Source: Nostoc sp. 106C
GTDB taxonomy: Bacteria > Cyanobacteriota > Cyanobacteriia > Cyanobacteriales > Nostocaceae
DNA: 64,000 nucleotides
Assembly (NCBI RefSeq): GCF_002154725.1
Contig: NZ_MTAW01000077.1
Coordinates: forward strand, 1 to 64,000
Direction: 5' to 3'
Each line of letters starts with the position of its first letter. The stretch's first letter is position 1. Under the pieces are notes generated by a model that searched no databases, had not been told where the DNA came from, and saw nothing but the letters and a program-made list of their open reading frames with translations. This document shows positions 46,036 to 53,432 of this stretch, in pieces. A program made the translations under genes and the position numbers.

Positions 46036-47004
46036 ATGACCTATTTAGAAACAGCGGCGCAATTCTACCGCGAAGTTGCAGAAACACCGCAAGTTGGACT
46101 TTGTTGTGTCCAAAGTACACCCCTGCAACTACCTGGGCTGAAAGTTCCTCTAGCAATGCAGGAAATGAATTATGGTTGTGGGACTACCGTTCACCCCAAT
46201 GAACTAGTTAACCAACCTACAGTTTTGTATGTTGGTGTTGGTGGTGGCTTAGAAGCCTTACAATTCGCTTACTTTTCCCGCCATGTGGGTGCTGTAATTG
46301 CTGTTGAACCAGTTGCAGCGATGCGAGAAGCCGCCACACGCAATTTAGAAATTGCTGCTCAAGAAAATCCCTGGTTTGATCCCAGTTTTGTGGAAATCTG
46401 CGAAGGTGACGCTTTCAACTTACCCGTCGCTGATGCTTCTGTAGATGTGGTTGCACAAAACTGTCTCTTCAATATATTTGAACCAAAAGATTTAACTCGT
46501 GCTTTAAAAGAAGCATTTCGCGTCTTGAAACCTGGCGGACGTTTACAGATGAGCGATCCGATTGCGACTCGTCCCATTCCAGCGCATTTACAACAAGATG
46601 AACGGCTACGTGCCATGTGCTTATCAGGTGCACTCACATATCAAGAATATACTCAATTAATTGTTAATGCTGGCTTTGGTCAAGTCGAAATTCGTGCCCG
46701 TCGTCCTTACCGCCTGTTAGATGCACTGACTTATAACTTGGAAGAAAATTTACTGCTAGAAAGCCTTGATTCTGTCTCTTTCAAAGTTGGCATACCAGAA
46801 GATGGAGCTTGTATTTTTACTGGCAAAACAGCAATTTATGCTGGTGCAGAATCCTGGTTTGATGACTCAGCAGGTCATGTATTACAGCGTGGTATTCCCG
46901 CAGCAGTCTGTGATAAAACTGCTGCTAAACTCGCGGCTTTAAAGCCAACAGAAATCGTGATTACCGATTCTACATGGCACTATAACGGTGGTGGTTGCTG
47001 TTAG
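46036..47004 (+). CDS. arsM: Arsenite methyltransferase of arsenosugar synthesis
   Basis: 322 residues. The N-terminus has YREVAETPQVGLCCVQSTPL and MQEMNYGCGTTVHP, with Cys23, Cys24 and Cys48. The Rossmann SAM site is VLYVGVGGGLEALQFAYFSR with ACID residues in IAVEPVAAMREA. Cys143 (QNCLFNIFEP) and Cys195 (RAMCLSGALT) have about the spacing of the conserved As(III)-binding Cys pair. The C-terminus ends GGGCC. It methylates arsenite to di- and trimethyl forms. It precedes arsS by about 150 bases, the usual arsenosugar pairing in cyanobacteria. Confidence 0.9.
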   Translation: MTYLETAAQFYREVAETPQVGLCCVQSTPLQLPGLKVPLAMQEMNYGCGTTVHPNELVNQPTVLYVGVGGGLEALQFAYFSRHVGAVIAVEPVAAMREAATRNLEIAAQENPWFDPSFVEICEGDAFNLPVADASVDVVAQNCLFNIFEPKDLTRALKEAFRVLKPGGRLQMSDPIATRPIPAHLQQDERLRAMCLSGALTYQEYTQLIVNAGFGQVEIRARRPYRLLDALTYNLEENLLLESLDSVSFKVGIPEDGACIFTGKTAIYAGAESWFDDSAGHVLQRGIPAAVCDKTAAKLAALKPTEIVITDSTWHYNGGGCC

Positions 47005-47156
47005 GTTTTAAACACAGTGAACCAGGCGATCGCCTACTCAGCGATCGCAGCCATCCTGACATAATTTCTAATTTCTACAACTTAGGTTTTTACAAGTAAT
47101 CTGACCTGAAATTGTTTAGCGGCGCAGATTTTTATCTTCTAGGGGAAGAGTAAATA

Positions 47157-48164
47157 ATGCAGACTCAATCACTAAATTCATTAGATATAAAACTAACTCC
47201 CTTCAAGCAAAAACTTGACGATACCTTGACAAAAACAGGTATATCTATATTACAAATTAATCTGGGTAAACTTTGCAACCTCGCCTGCACACACTGCCAT
47301 GTCGAAGCAGGCCCAAAACGCACAGAAGAACTTTCCCCAGAAATTTGCGAACAGCTGATTGAGTTAATTCACAAATTCCCCGAAATCAAAATTATTGATT
47401 TAACTGGTGGCGCACCAGAAATGAATTATGGATTTAAGCCATTAGTAGAAGCAGGAAGCAAAACGGGAAAGCAAGTAATTGTCCGTTCTAATTTGACCAT
47501 TTATTTTGAAGATGGATTTGCTGATTTACCTGAATACTTTGCCAAACACAAACTGAGAATAGTTGCTTCCCTACCATGCTACTTAGCAGATAATGTAGAT
47601 AAAATGCGCGGCACTGGTGTTTTTGATAATTCCATCAAAGCTTTGCAATGGCTTAACCGTCTCGGCTATGGGAAAAAACCAGATTTAATTTTAGACTTAG
47701 TATATAATCCACTGTTACCAACCTCAGAAAAATTTTCCTTAGCTCCTGAACAGACGAACCTAGAAAAAGATTACAAAGTGTTCTTGCAAGAACACTTTGT
47801 AATTGTGTTCAACAACCTATTTACGATTACAAATCTACCAGTTGGTAGAACTAAAATGCATCTAGAACGCAAAAAATTATACAGTAGCTATTTACAGTTT
47901 TTAGAATTGCATTTTAATCCTAGTACCGTTGAACATTTAATGTGTCGCGATCAACTATCAATTGATTATTTGGGTAATGTCTATGATTGCGATTTTAATC
48001 AAATGATGAATCTGCCTGCAAAAACTCGCAATGGTGAAACTTTAACAGTTACTAAATTACTAAAATCTGGTAGTTTAGATTTGATTAGTGAGATCCAAAC
48101 TGCTGCCTATTGCTATGGTTGTACGGCTGGATGTGGTTCTAGTTGCAGTGGTGCTTTAGTATAA
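47157..48164 (+). CDS. arsS: Arsenosugar biosynthesis radical SAM protein ArsS
   Basis: 335 residues. The radical SAM cluster motif is CNLACTHCHVEAGPKRTE (Cys40, Cys44, Cys47), followed by KIIDLTGGAPEMNYGFK for SAM binding. The C-terminus is Cys-rich, with YCYGCTAGCGSSCSG, which is the ArsS signature and probably binds another cluster or thiolate arsenic. It transfers the 5'-deoxyadenosyl group to dimethylarsenite, giving the arsenosugar precursor. GGGGAAGAG lies upstream of the ATG. No ars resistance regulator is adjacent. Confidence 0.93.
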   Translation: MQTQSLNSLDIKLTPFKQKLDDTLTKTGISILQINLGKLCNLACTHCHVEAGPKRTEELSPEICEQLIELIHKFPEIKIIDLTGGAPEMNYGFKPLVEAGSKTGKQVIVRSNLTIYFEDGFADLPEYFAKHKLRIVASLPCYLADNVDKMRGTGVFDNSIKALQWLNRLGYGKKPDLILDLVYNPLLPTSEKFSLAPEQTNLEKDYKVFLQEHFVIVFNNLFTITNLPVGRTKMHLERKKLYSSYLQFLELHFNPSTVEHLMCRDQLSIDYLGNVYDCDFNQMMNLPAKTRNGETLTVTKLLKSGSLDLISEIQTAAYCYGCTAGCGSSCSGALV

Positions 48165-48229
48165 ATTTAATCAATCACTCGACATTAATCTTAAAGGCTT
48201 ATCTGAGCTACTTCCTGCCGTCTTTTAGT
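48165..48229. other. Spacer after arsS
   Basis: Short AT-rich spacer; the rest of the 869-base gap to the PstS-like gene holds the fold-back element, Yfr1, the clpB remnant and the GC-rich block listed below. Confidence 0.4.
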
Positions 48230-48379
48230 GGGTGCATCCCAGTTTTTATTTTGCAACTAGAGAGTAACTGTCATTGCGAGGAGGAACGACGAAGCAATCA
48301 CAAAATCTTCAACTAAGAACGAGTCCATGCGATTGCTTCGCTCCGCTCGCAATGACGTTCAAAAAAGTGGGATGCTCCC
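48230..48379. repeat. Fold-back (MITE-like) element
   Basis: Outer arms GGGTGCATCCCAGTTTTT (48230-48247) and the complement of AAAAAAGTGGGATGCTCCC (48361-48379) match with two or three differences. Inner arms are GTCATTGCGAGGAGGAACG (from 48270) and CTCCGCTCGCAATGAC (to 48356). The 150-base element has no ORF. The inner GTCATTGCGAG...CTCGCAATGAC motif is a common dispersed palindrome in bacteria. Confidence 0.75.
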
Positions 48380-48488
48380 TGTTTTAGTTCCGTCAAACTT
48401 CCATTGAATTAATTTCTAGGCTAATGAGTTGATGCTGTTATCGGTAAATATTCTGTTACCAAAATTGTTACGAGCGTGTTGTGACTGC

Positions 48489-48570
48489 TCAGCTACCTTA
48501 TGATGATATGTAGTTAAGCTCCTCACACCACACAAAAAGCCGTGAAACTATATGTTTCACGGTCTTTTTC
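48489..48570 (+). ncRNA. yfr1: Yfr1 small regulatory RNA
   Basis: The layout is that of Yfr1. A 5' stem forms from AGCTAC (48491-48496) and GTAGTT (48510-48515). The unpaired core CTCCTCACAC (48519-48528) follows, and then a strong terminator hairpin CCGTGAAAC/GTTTCACGG (48540-48562) ends in TCTTTTT. The published motif is ACUCCUCACAC; here the first base is G. Yfr1 is an Hfq-independent sRNA that pairs through this core with target mRNAs, shown for outer-membrane protein messages in Prochlorococcus. The exact 5' end is not determined. Confidence 0.85.
48534..48569. terminator. Terminator of Yfr1 (bidirectional)
   Basis: A nine-pair perfect stem with a TATAT loop, preceded by AAAAA and followed by TTTTT. 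It ends Yfr1 and would also stop minus-strand transcripts coming through the clpB remnant. Confidence 0.85.
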
Positions 48571-48574
48571 TTCA

Positions 48575-48715
48575 TTATATACGCTTATGCAGTTCGTCTT
48601 CTAGATGCAAGAGTTTTTGCATTTCCGACTCCACCAATCGGCTCACTGGAATGGCTGTCCACTTGGCAATAATCTCAGCAATGTCAGTTTCGCTGACTTC
48701 TTCCCGTCGATTGCG
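48575..48715 (-). pseudogene. clpB remnant
   Basis: The reverse strand encodes, between a TAA at 48716 and a TAA at 48575, 46 codons reading RREEVSETDIAEIIAKWTAI followed by [14 protein letters not shown] and [10 protein letters not shown]. This is the segment of ClpB just before the second ATPase domain (normally ..[31 protein letters not shown]). No Walker motifs or other ClpB parts are adjacent. It is therefore a gene fragment, cut on one side by a GC-rich repeat and on the other just before the Yfr1 terminator. Confidence 0.85.
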
Positions 48716-48865
48716 TTAGCGACGCAGGAGCGTCACCCCGAACCCGAAGGGAAGTCCTTCAGGTAGCAATCATAAGGTCTGGAGCGATTGCTTCACTCCG
48801 TACCCTTCTCCTGCCGGAGACGCTACGCGAACGGGTTCTCCGAAGGAGTAGGCAATGACAAGTGT
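48700..48865. repeat. GC-rich dispersed repeat block
   Basis: Contains several short palindromic pieces such as GCGTTAGCGACGCAGGAGCG, CCCGAAGGGAAGTCCTTC and CCGGAGACGCTACGCGAACG. It resembles the fragment near 11400 and the GC-rich block at 30440-30680. It truncates the clpB remnant and has no ORF. Confidence 0.6.
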
Positions 48866-49033
48866 TCAATCGGACATGATATAACTGATGGCGATCGCAT
48901 CCCGCAGTCTTTTTAAACTGCCACTCAATTTTATGACATGGTGACTCAGTGTAGCAGCCTCCACATAACCGAATTGGGCTGTATTACCGATTTTTGGCTC
49001 CCATATTATTGGTGTACGCACAAAGTATGAAGA

Positions 49034-50149
49034 CTACTTTAAATTCACTTGACCTCTGGCTATTGGCTCGTGGCTCCTTTCTGCAACTAACCCAGCTTGT
49101 TCAATTGCCTTTTGCCCCTGCTCAGTTGCTAAAAGTCTGAGATATGCTTCCCCAACTTGTTGTTCTTTACCCTTGTTCTGCTTAATCACCACAAATAATT
49201 TAGAGGTCATGGGATAACTACCATTTTTGATGGCTTCTGTGTTCAGCTGATTGCGCTTTTGTGGACACTCGTTTAGTGGTATAAAGGGTTCTTGATAGGG
49301 AGGAGTTAGCTGTGTGGAAGTAAGACCTAAAGGCAGAGCCTTGACCATACATTGATGCACCACTCCTCGGGCAGAAGCGTAATACAATCCACCAGGAGTT
49401 TGGTTGACACGACGCAGTGCTTCTGTTGTGGAGTAAACATACTGCACATTAGAGCCAAGGGCTTGCTCATCTAAAACTTGCTTGCCAGATATTAAAACTA
49501 CATCGGCATTTTCTGGATGTTGGGACAAAGGAGCAATGGCAAGATCTGGCCCGCCTACTTGCTTCCAGTTAGTAATTTGTCCCAGATAAATCTGTTGCAA
49601 TTGATCAACAGTTAAGCCTGGCACTTTAAGTGCTGGGTTGACTACTACTGCTACCCCATCAATCCCAACCTGACGTTCTTCTAATATGAAGCCTCGCTGT
49701 CTAGCTATATCTTTTTCTTCATCTGTGAGAGGACGGGAGGACTCAGCAAAATCTAACTTCCCATCTAGCAACATGCGAATACCAGAACCAGAACCAGGAC
49801 TAGTGGTAGTGGGGTTCACATAGCGCAACTGTAGCTCCGGACGAGTGATCTGAATCTGAGAATCAACCAGTTGCCTGATTGGTGCCCAAGCTGTGCTACC
49901 ACCATAGTTGAACGATCCTATGGGAACATTGGTAACAGTCTTAAAGTTTGAAGCTGCAAGCGCAGAGGTAGTTGCTGCACCTTGGCCAGAGGAAGCGAAA
50001 GCACCGTTATCGACTTGGAGCCGCGGTCTCAGCCATAACCAAAGTCCACCAATGATGGCAACAGTCACCAGTTCGCCAATAATCAGACCTCTAATCATCT
50101 GTACGGCATCTTGGCTGAGTGGGACACTTTTTTTGCTATCATTAGTCAT
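49034..50149 (-). CDS. PstS-like substrate-binding protein with N-terminal membrane anchor
   Basis: 371 residues. About 18 polar residues precede a membrane helix (about 20-40), then the PBP-like domain (about 70-365). Visible are NVPIGSFNYGGSTAWAPIRQ, DGKLDFAESSRPLTDEE, VAVVVNPALKVPGLTVDQLQ, IYLGQITNWKQVGGPDLAI and the closing KEQQVGEAYLRLLATEQGQKA. Phosphate-binding PstS proteins share these regions. There are no pstC, pstA or pstB genes nearby, so this may be a stand-alone phosphate-binding or sensory protein. The anchor has no cleavage site or lipobox. It is divergent from the Ser/Thr kinase. Confidence 0.88.
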   Translation of the reverse strand: MTNDSKKSVPLSQDAVQMIRGLIIGELVTVAIIGGLWLWLRPRLQVDNGAFASSGQGAATTSALAASNFKTVTNVPIGSFNYGGSTAWAPIRQLVDSQIQITRPELQLRYVNPTTTSPGSGSGIRMLLDGKLDFAESSRPLTDEEKDIARQRGFILEERQVGIDGVAVVVNPALKVPGLTVDQLQQIYLGQITNWKQVGGPDLAIAPLSQHPENADVVLISGKQVLDEQALGSNVQYVYSTTEALRRVNQTPGGLYYASARGVVHQCMVKALPLGLTSTQLTPPYQEPFIPLNECPQKRNQLNTEAIKNGSYPMTSKLFVVIKQNKGKEQQVGEAYLRLLATEQGQKAIEQAGLVAERSHEPIARGQVNLK

Positions 50150-50397
50150 CTTGCTTATCTTCCTGTCATTTAGCTGGTTTTCAGTAAGATAGAATCAGGA
50201 TTGATCTGAACTTTATCATCGAATACTCATATCATCTATTTTCTAATCTTCTTGCAACTGCTAAATACAGTCTTCATAAAGTTTAGATAAGACTTCCGTC
50301 AAATTACAGTGAATTTTCTTAATAAAAGTATATATTATTTCTATAAAGGTATTTTTTAAGTAAAATCACTTAATACAACCGACAGGGATACCGTAAC

Positions 50398-51642
50398 ATG
50401 TTAGGCAGCAAGTTACTAGGGGAGCGTTACCAGGTTGTTGAAGTCTTGAGTCAAGGAGCGTTTTGTCAAACCTACAAAGTCCAAGACTCCTACCTTCCCA
50501 ATCATCCCACCCGTGTCGTCAAACATTTCTTACCTAGTAGTAAATATTCAATTCCGGTAGAAATACGCAGACGGCTATTTACCAGAGAAGTAGAGTCCCT
50601 CAAAAAACTGAGCAACTATGACTTAGTGCCTCAACTTTTAGCTGATTTTGAAGATAACCTTGAATTCTATTTAGTACAAGAGTTCATTGAAGGTCATCCT
50701 CTGAGTGCCGAACTGTCGCCTGGCCATTGCTGGTCGGAAAGCAAAGTTTTTCAACTTTTGTACGAGATATTGAGTATCCTCAATTTTGTTCATAGTCATG
50801 GGCTGATTCATCGAGATGTCAAGCCGAACAATATTATTAGAAGAAAGCAGGATAATCGATTAATTCTGATTGATTTTGGTGCTGTTAAGCCAATTTGGAA
50901 TCAATTAATTAGAGGTCAAGAAAAAACTGCAATCTTTACCCCAATTGAACAATACACCACCATTGCGATTGGAACACCTGGCTATATGCCTAATGAGCAA
51001 CAGCGAGGTAAACCACGCTTGAATAGTGATATTTATGCTCTTGGCATGATTGGCATTCAAGCGCTTACAGGCGTACATCCGACACAATTACCAGAAGATT
51101 CCAATACAGGTGAGATTATCTGGCAAAACTTGGCACAAGTTAGTACTGAACTAGCCTCAGTACTGAATAAAATGGTACGCTACCACTTTCAAGACCGATA
51201 TAAGTCGGCAAAAGAAGTAATGGAGGCGCTCCTAGCAATAAGTAATTTCTATATGCCAACGCAGGAGTCAGCTTTTTCTCCGGCATCGGTCAATATGAAA
51301 TTAGAATATCAACTACTTTTAGCTGGGCAGGATACGAACCAAGTTTCTAGGGATGAGGATGATTACCCCAGCGATATTACACTATCCGATACGCTGTTAC
51401 CGATAACCAATATCTACCCGCAAATACAAGAATCTCACAATCCCTTATCGGTAAAAGATAATAGTGCCCAGACAACCAATGCTACTGTTTCTATTTTTTC
51501 TAGGAAACCTGCTTTGCTGATTGGCTTAGTAGTAGGCGTGTTTTCTGGATTAGTTCTAATGATTGTTAGCTATTGGTCTGTGCAAATAGTTACTCCTACT
51601 CCTCAAGTCCAAGATTTGCGACTGCAAATGCCAAAGGAGTAG
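50398..51642 (+). CDS. Serine/threonine protein kinase, membrane-anchored
   Basis: 414 residues. The kinase domain (about 10-285) starts LLGERYQVVEVLSQGAFCQT. It has the Lys of the ATP site in RVVKHFLP, catalytic HRDVKPNN at about 140-147, DFGAVK in LILIDFGAVK, and activation-segment GTPGYMPNEQQRGKP. After a polar region there is one helix at about 374-396 and a short extracytoplasmic tail. All catalytic residues are present, so it should be an active Hanks-type kinase of the cyanobacterial Spk group. The target is unknown; the neighbouring PstS-like gene is divergent and the small membrane protein gene converges 13 bases away. Confidence 0.93.
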   Translation: MLGSKLLGERYQVVEVLSQGAFCQTYKVQDSYLPNHPTRVVKHFLPSSKYSIPVEIRRRLFTREVESLKKLSNYDLVPQLLADFEDNLEFYLVQEFIEGHPLSAELSPGHCWSESKVFQLLYEILSILNFVHSHGLIHRDVKPNNIIRRKQDNRLILIDFGAVKPIWNQLIRGQEKTAIFTPIEQYTTIAIGTPGYMPNEQQRGKPRLNSDIYALGMIGIQALTGVHPTQLPEDSNTGEIIWQNLAQVSTELASVLNKMVRYHFQDRYKSAKEVMEALLAISNFYMPTQESAFSPASVNMKLEYQLLLAGQDTNQVSRDEDDYPSDITLSDTLLPITNIYPQIQESHNPLSVKDNSAQTTNATVSIFSRKPALLIGLVVGVFSGLVLMIVSYWSVQIVTPTPQVQDLRLQMPKE

Positions 51643-51655
51643 CGTTAACCTGCGG

Positions 51656-51871
51656 TTATAGTTGCCTTTGTTGGATTGCTGGTTGATTAGGCTGAGATTG
51701 CACGCTATCTCTGTGGATCAAAAACGCTACAATCCCGACTACAACTAAGTTAGTAATTAGCAGCCCAATAGCGCTCCATATCCAAACCTTCGTCTTTGGG
51801 CTATTTCCCAAGTTAGTTGGGTTATCAGCTAAGTCAGTTGGGTAGGATTTGCGGTTCATGGTTTTTTCCAC
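51656..51871 (-). CDS. Small single-pass membrane protein
   Basis: 71 residues from the ATG at 51871, or 67 from the second Met. A polar N-terminus with LADNPTNLGNSPKTK precedes one helix (about 29-52, WIWSAIGLLITNLVVVGIVA) and a Gln-rich tail. It may face the kinase encoded beside it, which ends only 13 bases away on the other strand, but there is no direct evidence. No family is recognised. Confidence 0.6.
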   Translation of the reverse strand: MEKTMNRKSYPTDLADNPTNLGNSPKTKVWIWSAIGLLITNLVVVGIVAFLIHRDSVQSQPNQPAIQQRQL

Positions 51872-52015
51872 AATAACCTAATTTACACTACCTTATTTTA
51901 CAGCTATTTTAATGACACAATCTTAGCCAACAAGTAAGCAGTTCAGCAGAAAACTGCTAAAGTCGGCTAATGGTTAATTGGCAACATGAAAATCCACTAA
52001 CCATTAGTCTGTCCG

Positions 52016-52945
52016 CTATGATTTGTTAGTTTCAGTTGGTTTGTGGTGATGAAACCTAATGCCTAAAAATATGTCGTAAACAAACTCAAAGAAATCTTTC
52101 TTTTGTAATAATCCTGAAGTTTGGTAACAACCTTTTTCATCTAACAGTGGTTTCATCAAATGGTAAGTGGGCTGATAATTGTACCAGGGAATGGAAGGCC
52201 ACAAATGATGAATTAGGTGATAATTCTGTCCCATAATCAAGATATTGAGAATTGGGTTAGGGTAGACCCGAGCATTTTTCCAGCGATCGCGCTCTACAAA
52301 GGGACGGTGAGGTAGATAATCAAAAAATAATCCCAGTGCTATGCCCACAATAAATGCTGGTATAAACCAAAAATTGAGAATGTAACCCAAAAAGTGATAC
52401 TGAACTGAAATATAAACAATTGCACCGACAATCAAGCGGCTGATGAACCATTCTAATAGCTCATATTTCCGCCACAGTTGCCTTTGAAAGAAAAATACTT
52501 CATGGTACAAAAACCTTACCGCAATCAGCCACAACGGTCCGCCAGTTGAGACATAATGATCTGGATCGTCTTTGGGATGATTGACATGGGCATGATGCTG
52601 CAAATGCACTCGTGTAAACACTGGAAAGGCAAAGGCTAGCATTAGGGCACTACCATGCCCTAACATCGCATTAATTACTCGATTACGATGGGCAGCTTGG
52701 TGGCAAGCATCGTGAATCACAGTCCCGGAACAATGCAAGGCCAAAGTATTAACACTAAAACATAGCCAGTGCGGCCATTCCCACAGCCAGTAACCAAAGT
52801 TAGATAGAACTAGCATCGTCACTGCTGCAAAAAACAGCAGCATTGTCGGGTTAAAATCACCGGGAGGTGCTAAAAATTCCTTGGGAGGGACTGTCAGTGG
52901 CTTCTTTGCCTCCGACGTGAGCATTCTGATCTCCTTCTTTATCAA
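52016..52945 (-). CDS. crtR: Beta-carotene hydroxylase
   Basis: 309 residues of the fatty-acid-desaturase superfamily. The three His boxes are HDACHQAAH, HLQHHAHVNHP and YHLIHHLWPSIPW. Four hydrophobic segments lie around them. The opening LTVPPKEFLAPPGDFNP is typical of CrtR, which adds 3-hydroxyls to beta-carotene, giving zeaxanthin, or to deoxymyxol. The start at 52945 (MIKKEIRML) is followed closely by another Met at codon 8, at 52924. Monocistronic. Confidence 0.94.
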   Translation of the reverse strand: MIKKEIRMLTSEAKKPLTVPPKEFLAPPGDFNPTMLLFFAAVTMLVLSNFGYWLWEWPHWLCFSVNTLALHCSGTVIHDACHQAAHRNRVINAMLGHGSALMLAFAFPVFTRVHLQHHAHVNHPKDDPDHYVSTGGPLWLIAVRFLYHEVFFFQRQLWRKYELLEWFISRLIVGAIVYISVQYHFLGYILNFWFIPAFIVGIALGLFFDYLPHRPFVERDRWKNARVYPNPILNILIMGQNYHLIHHLWPSIPWYNYQPTYHLMKPLLDEKGCYQTSGLLQKKDFFEFVYDIFLGIRFHHHKPTETNKS

Positions 52946-53432
52946 ACATTACGAATATACGATAAAGATTAGTAAATAATAAACTTTTATAAAATTTTGT
53001 ATAGCAAGCTTGATCGGCAGTTTTGCGGATAGTGTAGATAAATAACGCTATGATTCCAAACAAGACTTAAGTATTTGCTGTTAGTAGGGGTGTAGCAATA
53101 TCAAGAATTGCATGGAAGGATATCATCCTTGGGATGGATGGAACCAAGATTAGTGTACGATAACTAGTCTATCCCACTCCTTTGAAGTCCCCGCTAGAGG
53201 GAGTCTTTAGTAGCCAACTACTAATGTAATGCAGCGCGGCGATAATAAATATACTATTCAAGACAGCGCAAAAGCCTAGAATACAAGATTTTTGGCTTTT
53301 GAGTTCCGCGCAGCGGTATTAGCCTTTATTCCCTTTTCTAACTGCTGCCTCTTTATTGATATAGCAGTGACGGAAATAAAAATGCCCCTTAATTTACGAT
53401 GGTTTCCTAGATAGATCCTAGAATCAGCCCCT
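52946..53432. other. Divergent intergenic region with structured pyk leader
   Basis: Holds the crtR and pyk upstream regions. AAGGAT-ATC-ATCCTT (near 53114-53130) is a short palindrome. A nested hairpin lies at 53234-53311, listed separately. No gene is seen in the rest. Confidence 0.45.
53234..53311. promoter_or_regulatory. Nested hairpin upstream of pyk
   Basis: GCGCGG (53234-53239) pairs with CCGCGC (53306-53311), enclosing the perfect pair CAAAAGCC (53269-53276) and GGCTTTTG (53294-53301). It lies about 120 bases before the pyk start. It could be a structured leader, a terminator of an unseen transcript or a repeat. Confidence 0.4.

Noticed and set aside
48230-48379. Fold-back sequence as a second small RNA next to Yfr1
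   Set aside because: The GTCATTGCGAG/CTCGCAATGAC arms are a common dispersed palindrome, and the double terminal repeats fit a mobile-type element better. There is no terminator T-tract.
52857-53063. A 68-codon frame overlapping the crtR start
   Set aside because: It overlaps crtR in another frame and has no independent support.
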